In this document: positions 30,232-36,006 of the stretch, piece by piece
Position numbering within the stretch: the stretch's first letter is position 1
Layout: each line of letters starts with the position of its first letter
Source: Streptomyces mesophilus
GTDB lineage: Bacteria > Actinomycetota > Actinomycetes > Streptomycetales > Streptomycetaceae
Reading direction: 5' to 3'
Assembly (NCBI RefSeq): GCF_011044995.1
Contig: NZ_JAAKZW010000055.1
Location: forward strand, 1 to 36,006
Length of the DNA stretch: 36,006 nt
Notes under the pieces: generated by a model
What the model was told of the DNA's origin: nothing
What the model saw: only the letters and a program-made list of their open reading frames with translations
The model's database searches: none
Made by a program: the position numbers and the translations under genes

Positions 30232-31176
30232 ATGCCCCGCAAGCCCCTCGACTTCACCGTCCCCGACCTCACCGGGCGGCGTGCCGTCGTCACGGGTGCC
30301 AGCGACGGCATCGGGCTCGGTATCGCCACGCGGCTCGCAGCGGCGGGGGCCGAGGTGGTCCTGCCCGTACGCAATCCCCGCAAGGGCGAGGCGGCCCTTG
30401 AGACCATCCGCCGTACGGCCCCCGGCGCGAACGTGTCGCTGCGCGCCCTCGACCTGTCCTCGCTCGACTCGGTGGCGGCCCTCGGCGAGACCCTCCGCGG
30501 CGAGGGACAGCCGGTCCATCTGCTCATCAACAACGCCGGCGTCATGACCCCGCCCGACCGGCAGACCACCGCCGACGGGTTCGAGCTGCAGTTCGGCACC
30601 AACCACCTCGGCCACTTCGCCCTGGTGGCCCAGCTCCTTGAGCTGCTGCGCGCGGGCCGGGCGCGGGTGACCTCCCAGGTCAGCGTCGCGGCGAGCCGGG
30701 GCGCCATCAACTGGGACGACCTGAACTGGGAACGCTCGTACGACGGCATGAAGGCGTACCGGCAGTCGAAGATCGCGTTCGGGCTCTTCGGTCTTGAACT
30801 CCACCGGCGCAGCCGGGCGGGCGGCTGGGGCATCACCAGCAATCTCTCCCACCCCGGGGTCGCGCCGACGAACCTGCTCGCGGCCCGCCCCGAGGTGGGA
30901 CGCGACAAGGACACCCTGGGCGTACGCGTGGTCCGCGCGCTGTCCTCCCGCGGCATCCTCGTCGGGACGGTCGAGAGCGCGAAGCTGCCCGCCCTGTACG
31001 CGGCCACCGCCCCCGACGCCGAGAGCGGCCGGCTCTACGGCCCGGGCGGGCCCGGCCACTTGGGCGGCCCGCCCGCACCGCAGAAGCTGTACTCCCCGCT
31101 GAACAAGCCCGAGGACGCCCGCCGTATCTGGCAGCGTTCCGAGGAGCTGGCGAAGGTGACCTTCCCCGACAGCTGA
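30232..31176 (+). CDS. Short-chain dehydrogenase/reductase (SDR)
   Basis: The 314-residue NAD(P)-dependent oxidoreductase has the Rossmann motif TGASDGIG at about 21-28 and NNAG at 100-103. The active-site Tyr176 and Lys180 are in YRQSK, and the preceding serine is in QVSVAASRG. The length and the extended C-terminal part (GPGGPGHLGGPPAPQKLYSP) match the retinol-dehydrogenase-like or WW-oxidoreductase-like SDRs common in actinobacteria. The substrate is unknown. ATG 30232 has AGGAG upstream. It is divergent from the XRE/MmyB regulator across a 250-base gap and convergent with gldA, only 23 bases away and without a visible terminator hairpin. Confidence 0.91.
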   Translation: MPRKPLDFTVPDLTGRRAVVTGASDGIGLGIATRLAAAGAEVVLPVRNPRKGEAALETIRRTAPGANVSLRALDLSSLDSVAALGETLRGEGQPVHLLINNAGVMTPPDRQTTADGFELQFGTNHLGHFALVAQLLELLRAGRARVTSQVSVAASRGAINWDDLNWERSYDGMKAYRQSKIAFGLFGLELHRRSRAGGWGITSNLSHPGVAPTNLLAARPEVGRDKDTLGVRVVRALSSRGILVGTVESAKLPALYAATAPDAESGRLYGPGGPGHLGGPPAPQKLYSPLNKPEDARRIWQRSEELAKVTFPDS

Positions 31177-31199
31177 GACGAGCCGCGGATGCGTGGCCC

Positions 31200-32321
31200 T
31201 CAGGCCGCGTGCTTCCTCGCGTACGCACGGGCGTAGGCGTCACCGCCGACCAGGGCGTCGGCGACCATCTGCGGGGTCACCGCGAACGGCATGTTGTGCG
31301 TCGTCTCGCCTTCCGCGGTCGAGGCGCGGCCGATCGCCAGGAGCTCCTCGCGGTCCGCGTCGCCGAGGCCTATCCCGGCGAGCGTGGTGGGCAGGCCGAC
31401 GGCGAGGCTGAACTCGAGGTACGTGTCCAGCTCCGCGGTGGGGGCGCCTTCGAGGATCAGCTGGGCGAGCGTGCCGATGTTGACCTTCTCGCCGTGCATC
31501 ATGCCGTGCACCTTGTGCGAGACGGTCAGGCCGTTGTGGATGCCGTGGGCCGCGGCGAGACCGCAGCTCTCGAAGCCGAGGCCGGACAGGAGGGTGTTCG
31601 CTTCGGTGATCTTCTCCAACGCCGGGGTGACCACGTGCTGTTCGGCCGCGAGGCGGGCCTGCGGCCCGTACTCCATGAGCGTCTCCCAGCACAGCTTGGC
31701 CAGGGCGAGCGAGGCTCCGGTGGCCAGGCCGCCGGCCATCGCGGTGCGCTCGGCGGCGACGCAGACGCGCGCCTCGTACCAGGTGGCGAGCGCGTCGCCC
31801 ATACCGGAGACGATGAAGCGCGACGGGGCGCCCGCGACCAACTGGGTGTCGACGAGCACCAGGTTGGGGTTGCGGGAGAAGAAGGAGTAGCGCTCGAAGG
31901 CGCCTTCCTCGGTGTAGATGACGGCGAGCGCGCTGGTGGGCGCGTCGGTGGAGGCGACGGTCGGTGCGCTGACGACCGCGATGTCACCGCGGGCGTGTCC
32001 GACGGCCTTGGCGGTGTCGATGGCGGTGCCGCCGCCGATCCCGATGACGACGTCCGCGCCCGCCTGCTCGGCGACCGCGGTGATGCGGTCGATCTCCTTC
32101 TGGGTGCACAGACCGCCGAAGATTTCCTTGGTCAGCTTCACGCCGGCCGCGGACAGGGACTGCGTGACCGCCTCGTCGACCAGAGCCCACACTCCGTTGT
32201 CCGCGAGGACGACCGCGTTCTCGCCGAGGCGTGCCACGTGCTCGCCCAGGGTCCCCACGGCGCCCGCGCCCTGCACGTACTTCGGCGGGCTGATCATCAT
32301 GCGGGTGGCGACGGTATTCAT
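31200..32321 (-). CDS. gldA: Glycerol dehydrogenase
   Basis: The 373-residue iron-type/GldA-family dehydrogenase oxidises glycerol to dihydroxyacetone with NAD+. The cofactor motif GGGTAIDTAK lies at 96-105 and SAPTVASTDAPTSALAVIY is characteristic of GldA. The zinc ligands are Asp176 (GMGDALATW), His259 (AAAHGIHNG) and His276 (GMMHGEKV). ATG 32321 is preceded by AGGAGG. It is divergent from the dihydroxyacetone kinase genes, so its product is the substrate of the neighbouring kinase. The shared 327-base control region carries two inverted repeats. Confidence 0.94.
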   Translation of the reverse strand: MNTVATRMMISPPKYVQGAGAVGTLGEHVARLGENAVVLADNGVWALVDEAVTQSLSAAGVKLTKEIFGGLCTQKEIDRITAVAEQAGADVVIGIGGGTAIDTAKAVGHARGDIAVVSAPTVASTDAPTSALAVIYTEEGAFERYSFFSRNPNLVLVDTQLVAGAPSRFIVSGMGDALATWYEARVCVAAERTAMAGGLATGASLALAKLCWETLMEYGPQARLAAEQHVVTPALEKITEANTLLSGLGFESCGLAAAHGIHNGLTVSHKVHGMMHGEKVNIGTLAQLILEGAPTAELDTYLEFSLAVGLPTTLAGIGLGDADREELLAIGRASTAEGETTHNMPFAVTPQMVADALVGGDAYARAYARKHAA

Positions 32322-32402
32322 GGTGCAACCTCCTGTGGCAAGCCGCCGAACAGACGGCTATTCCTGCTTCATCGAAGAAATAAAAGGAGCCGATCGATAA
32401 TT

Positions 32403-32419
32403 CGGCGAATTGTTCGCCG
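32403..32419. promoter_or_regulatory. Operator-like inverted repeat upstream of gldA
   Basis: CGGCGAA (32403-32409) and TTCGCCG (32413-32419) are perfect arms around TTG. At 82 bases upstream of the gldA start it could be a regulator site for gldA. The regulator is not encoded next to it in this window. Confidence 0.4.
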
Positions 32420-32497
32420 CAGTCGGTGACCGGAGTGTGCCACAGGAATTCCGAACCGCCAAAAGGCGACAACCTGGCCGTTCACGGTCGCAAGGAG

Positions 32498-32533
32498 GGG
32501 TCTTTGTGTCCGCCGGGCAGGGACCAAAGACCC
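32498..32533. promoter_or_regulatory. Inverted repeat upstream of dhaK
   Basis: GGGTCTTTG (32498-32506) and CAAAGACCC (32525-32533) are perfect 9-base arms separated by 18 bases, about 115-150 bases before the dhaK start. It may be a pair of operator half-sites spaced on the same DNA face, or an RNA hairpin in the leader. Confidence 0.45.
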
Positions 32534-32648
32534 ATGGCGCACCCCGCTCCCGGGAATAATCTTCACGTAAAGCTCCCGCAGGGCCGGAAATGCCTCTGCC
32601 TTTATGGCGGATATTCCGTCCGTTGAATTAATCAAGGAGAACTCCGTC

Positions 32649-33644
32649 GTGAAGAAGCTGATCAACGCTCCGGAGACCGTGGTCGCCGACGCCCTGCGCG
32701 GTATGGCGGCCACGCACCCGAAGCTGGCGGTCGACGCCGAGGCCGGGATCGTCCTGCGGGCCGGCGGCAAGGTGCCCGGCAAGGTCGGGATCCTGTCCGG
32801 CGGCGGCAGCGGCCACGAGCCGCTGCACGCGGGCTTCGTCGGGCGCGGCATGCTGGACGCGGCCGTCGCGGGACCGGTGTTCACCTCGCCCGTGCCGGAC
32901 CGCATCGGCCAGGCCACCGCGGCCGTGGACGCCGGCGCGGGTGTGCTGCACATCGTCAAGAACTACACGGGCGACATCCTCAACTTCGGCATGGCCGCCG
33001 AGGACGCGGACGACGACGGCATCAAGGTGGAGACCGTCGTGGTCGACGACGACGTCGCCGTCGCGCGCGGCGAGGGAGCGGGCCGCCGCGGAACGGGCGC
33101 CACCTTGTTCGTGGAGAAGCTCGCGGGCGCGCTGGCCGAGACCGGTGCACCGCTCGCCGAGGTGGCCGCGCTCGCCCGCAAGGTCAACGAGCGCAGCCGC
33201 AGCTTCGGCGTGGCCCTGTCCTCGTGCACGACCCCGGCGAACGGCGCGCCCAACTTCGCGCTCGGCCCGGACGAGATCGAGATCGGCGTCGGTATCCACG
33301 GCGAGCCCGGCCGGTACCGCGGCCGGCTCACCACCGCCGCCGAGACCACCGGGATCATGCTCGACGCCGTGCTCGCGGATCTGCCGGAAGCCGCCGGAGA
33401 CCCGGTGATCGTCCTCGTGAACGGGCTCGGCGCGACCCCGCCGGTCGAGCTGTACATCGTCCGCGGCGAGGTCGAGCGGGTGCTGGCCGCGCGCGGCATC
33501 CAGGTGGCCCGCTCGCTGGTCGGCAACTACGTCACGAGCCTCGACATGGCCGGCTGCACGATCACCGTGTGCCGCGCCGACGAGCAGATGACCGAGCTGT
33601 GGGACGCGCCCGTGCACACCCCGTCCCTGCGCTGGGGCGCCTGA
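32649..33644 (+). CDS. dhaK: Dihydroxyacetone kinase subunit DhaK
   Basis: This 331-residue subunit binds dihydroxyacetone covalently through a hemiaminal to His217 (GVGIHGEPG) for phosphoryl transfer from DhaL. His56 in GGGSGHEPLHAGF and Asp109 in NYTGDILNF match the E. coli active-site His56 and Asp109. GTG 32649 (VKKLINAPETVV) is the start seen in the family and has AAGGAG 9 bases upstream. The upstream ATG at 32604 would add 15 unrelated residues and bury this ribosome-binding site. It is followed after 63 bases by the DhaL-DhaM gene. It acts in the cytoplasm to make dihydroxyacetone phosphate, which enters glycolysis. Confidence 0.94.
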   Translation: MKKLINAPETVVADALRGMAATHPKLAVDAEAGIVLRAGGKVPGKVGILSGGGSGHEPLHAGFVGRGMLDAAVAGPVFTSPVPDRIGQATAAVDAGAGVLHIVKNYTGDILNFGMAAEDADDDGIKVETVVVDDDVAVARGEGAGRRGTGATLFVEKLAGALAETGAPLAEVAALARKVNERSRSFGVALSSCTTPANGAPNFALGPDEIEIGVGIHGEPGRYRGRLTTAAETTGIMLDAVLADLPEAAGDPVIVLVNGLGATPPVELYIVRGEVERVLAARGIQVARSLVGNYVTSLDMAGCTITVCRADEQMTELWDAPVHTPSLRWGA

Positions 33645-33663
33645 GCCCCGCTCCCCCTCGATC

Positions 33664-33684
33664 CGCCTCCCGCCTCCCGCCTCC
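33664..33684. repeat. Three perfect 7-bp tandem repeats
   Basis: CGCCTCC occurs three times head to tail in the short gap between dhaK and the DhaL-DhaM gene, just before the latter's ribosome-binding site. It could affect spacing or RNA structure; its function is unknown. Confidence 0.7.
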
Positions 33685-33707
33685 CTCTCGTCAGGAAGAC
33701 CAGTCCG

Positions 33708-34895
<1,188 letters not shown>

Positions 34896-34902
34896 GGCGC
34901 GT

Positions 34903-34940
34903 GCCCTCTCGCCGGGGGCTGAGGCCCGGGGCGAGAGGGC
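34903..34940. terminator. Bidirectional terminator after DhaL-DhaM
   Basis: GCCCTCTCGCC (34903-34913) and GGCGAGAGGGC (34930-34940) form a perfect 11-bp stem, with an additional inner GGGC/GCCC pairing. It lies between the convergent DhaL-DhaM gene and the FAD-protein gene. Confidence 0.8.
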
Positions 34941-34947
34941 GCACACA

Positions 34948-36006
34948 TCACTGCCGCAGGACCTGAGGAGGCCCGGCCGCCCGCTGCCCCCACCCGCCGG
35001 ATTCCCGCAAGGCGTTCAGCACCGTACGAGCCGTGGAGTCGTTCTGCCGGAAGGCCGGAGCGTTGGTGTGAGGGCGGGCGAAGGCGGCGATGCCGCGGCT
35101 GTTGGTCGGGGCGCCGAGGGCGATCCGGCGGGGGTGGGGTCCGCCGAGGGACGGGTCGATGACGCGGCCGTCGGCGGGCGTCACGGTGAGCAGTCCTGAG
35201 CGATGGGTGTACGTGGGGTCGGCGATGACCTCCTCGGCAAGGGCTCCCTCCCGGCGCAGCCCGCCGAGCAGGAGGTCCTCGGTGCGTTCGAGCGAAACCT
35301 CGGGCAGATACGCCTCGATGAGGGCGGTGGCGTGCGTGGTGTGACCGGGGACTGTGCCGGAGGTCGCGGTGAAGGTGCCGGTGGTGTCGTCGGTTCCGAT
35401 ACGGACGTCGGCGCCCAGGAACCGTACGACGCCTGCGCGGGACAGCGCGAGCAGTTGCCGCAGCCGGAAGCCGGGCGGTCCGGAGGCGAGGAAGCTGAAG
35501 AAGCCGCGCCACCATCCGTCCAGGTCCTCGGCGACCGTACGGGCGGTGAGCCGGCCGGAGTCGACGAGGCGCGGCAGCTGCCCGTAGACGGAGAGCAGCG
35601 CGAAGAACGCGCCGAGGTCGGCGCTGAACTCCTGGTTCTCGCGGCGCCCGACGTCCTCGGTGATGTGGGCACGCAAGTGGTCCTGGAACGCGTCCGGTTC
35701 AGGGAAGGTCCGTCCGGCCAGTGGGCGGTCCAGGGCCTCGAAGTCCAGGCGGTCCGCCGGATCGGGCACAGCGGTGGCGATCAGAGCGGCCATCTCGGCC
35801 GAGTACCAGCCGAGTCGGTCGTACGCGGCCTCGAACTCGGGCCAGGGCAGCGCAGTGCGCTCGGGGTGCGCGTGGAACAGCTCGTGGTAGTGGCCGAAGC
35901 CGATCTCCTTGGCCATCAGCGGCCATACGTCCCGGCGCAGGTCCAGCGGACGGCCTTCGGCGACCAGCGCGTCCACCGCTTCCGGACCGAAGTGGCGGGG
36001 CAGGGG
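34948..36006 (-). CDS. FAD/NAD(P)-binding protein, C-terminal part (gene runs off the window)
   Basis: The frame is open to the window edge, so only the C-terminal 352 residues are present and the N-terminal Rossmann fold is missing. The visible part resembles the C-terminal half of the roughly 600-residue FAD/NAD(P)-binding proteins of actinobacteria. It includes the segment LRRDVWPLMAKEIGFGHYHE, a helical middle region, the strand SGLLTVTPADGRVIDPSLG, and the closing TNSRGIAAFARPHTNAPAFR with QNDSTARTVLNAL that packs on the flavin domain. Function and substrate are not established for this group; oxidoreductase activity is inferred. It is convergent with DhaL-DhaM and shares its terminator. 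GTG 35976 is only an internal codon. Confidence 0.72.
   Translation of the reverse strand, partial: PLPRHFGPEAVDALVAEGRPLDLRRDVWPLMAKEIGFGHYHELFHAHPERTALPWPEFEAAYDRLGWYSAEMAALIATAVPDPADRLDFEALDRPLAGRTFPEPDAFQDHLRAHITEDVGRRENQEFSADLGAFFALLSVYGQLPRLVDSGRLTARTVAEDLDGWWRGFFSFLASGPPGFRLRQLLALSRAGVVRFLGADVRIGTDDTTGTFTATSGTVPGHTTHATALIEAYLPEVSLERTEDLLLGGLRREGALAEEVIADPTYTHRSGLLTVTPADGRVIDPSLGGPHPRRIALGAPTNSRGIAAFARPHTNAPAFRQNDSTARTVLNALRESGGWGQRAAGPPQVLRQ

Larger units (their letters stand above)
32322..32648. other. Divergent control region between gldA and dhaK
   Basis: This 327-base stretch has no convincing gene; a 66-codon open frame at 32426-32626 has no family features and no good ribosome-binding site. 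It is more AT-rich than the surroundings (for example ATCGAAGAAATAAAAGGAG near 32372) and must contain both promoters. It carries two inverted repeats (32403-32419 and 32498-32533). The dhaK Shine-Dalgarno AAGGAG is at 32634-32639. I could not identify convincing -10/-35 boxes. Confidence 0.7.

Noticed and set aside
32426..32626. 66-codon open frame between gldA and dhaK
   Set aside because: No recognisable domain, no ribosome-binding site, codon use unlike its neighbours, and it occupies the control region.

Overview
The window reads as chromosomal DNA of a Streptomyces or close relative. Base composition is very GC-rich, third codon positions are almost always G or C, GTG starts are common, and the gene families are typical of the genus: a DUF574 methyltransferase, MalEFG-type sugar importers without their own ATPase, large secreted S8 proteases, and XRE regulators with a MmyB-type domain. 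I see no rRNA, tRNA, CRISPR array, insertion sequence, phage gene or secondary-metabolite core gene.

Left part (1-10.8 kb): an XRE-cupin regulator, a small membrane or secreted peptide, a DUF574 methyltransferase, an aldo/keto reductase, a MerR regulator divergent from a two-domain alpha/beta hydrolase (its N-terminal domain has lost the nucleophile), a VOC/glyoxalase-like protein, a 1238-residue secreted subtilase and an AlkD-like DNA-glycosylase homologue.

Centre (10.8-27.7 kb): two carbohydrate loci. Locus A runs leftward as MalF, MalG, solute-binding lipoprotein, cytoplasmic GH36 alpha-galactosidase and a ROK regulator. It is divergent from a secreted DUF4832 protein carrying a CBM35-like module. 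Locus B runs leftward as a secreted GH114 endo-alpha-1,4-polygalactosaminidase, a strong hairpin, a Tat/lipoprotein solute-binding protein, MalF, MalG, a PfkB kinase and a GH4 glycosidase. It is divergent from a DeoR regulator. Neither importer has an ATPase gene, so both probably use the shared MsiK-type ATPase encoded elsewhere. Together the loci look like a route that cuts, imports and catabolises an alpha-linked galactose/galactosamine polymer. Fungal galactosaminogalactan is an attractive but unproven candidate.

Right part (26.7-36 kb): a Tat-exported beta-propeller (GH43-like) protein with a LacI regulator that has a perfect palindromic operator, an XRE/MmyB-type regulator divergent from an SDR, and a glycerol/dihydroxyacetone locus. 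In that locus glycerol dehydrogenase (gldA) is divergent from dhaK and a fused DhaL-DhaM gene. Glycerol would be oxidised to dihydroxyacetone and then phosphorylated with PEP-derived phosphate. The window ends inside a leftward FAD/NAD(P)-binding protein gene.

A recurring oddity is the number of short tandem duplications (7-30 bp units) at gene edges, in intergenic gaps and, in frame, at protein termini or linkers.
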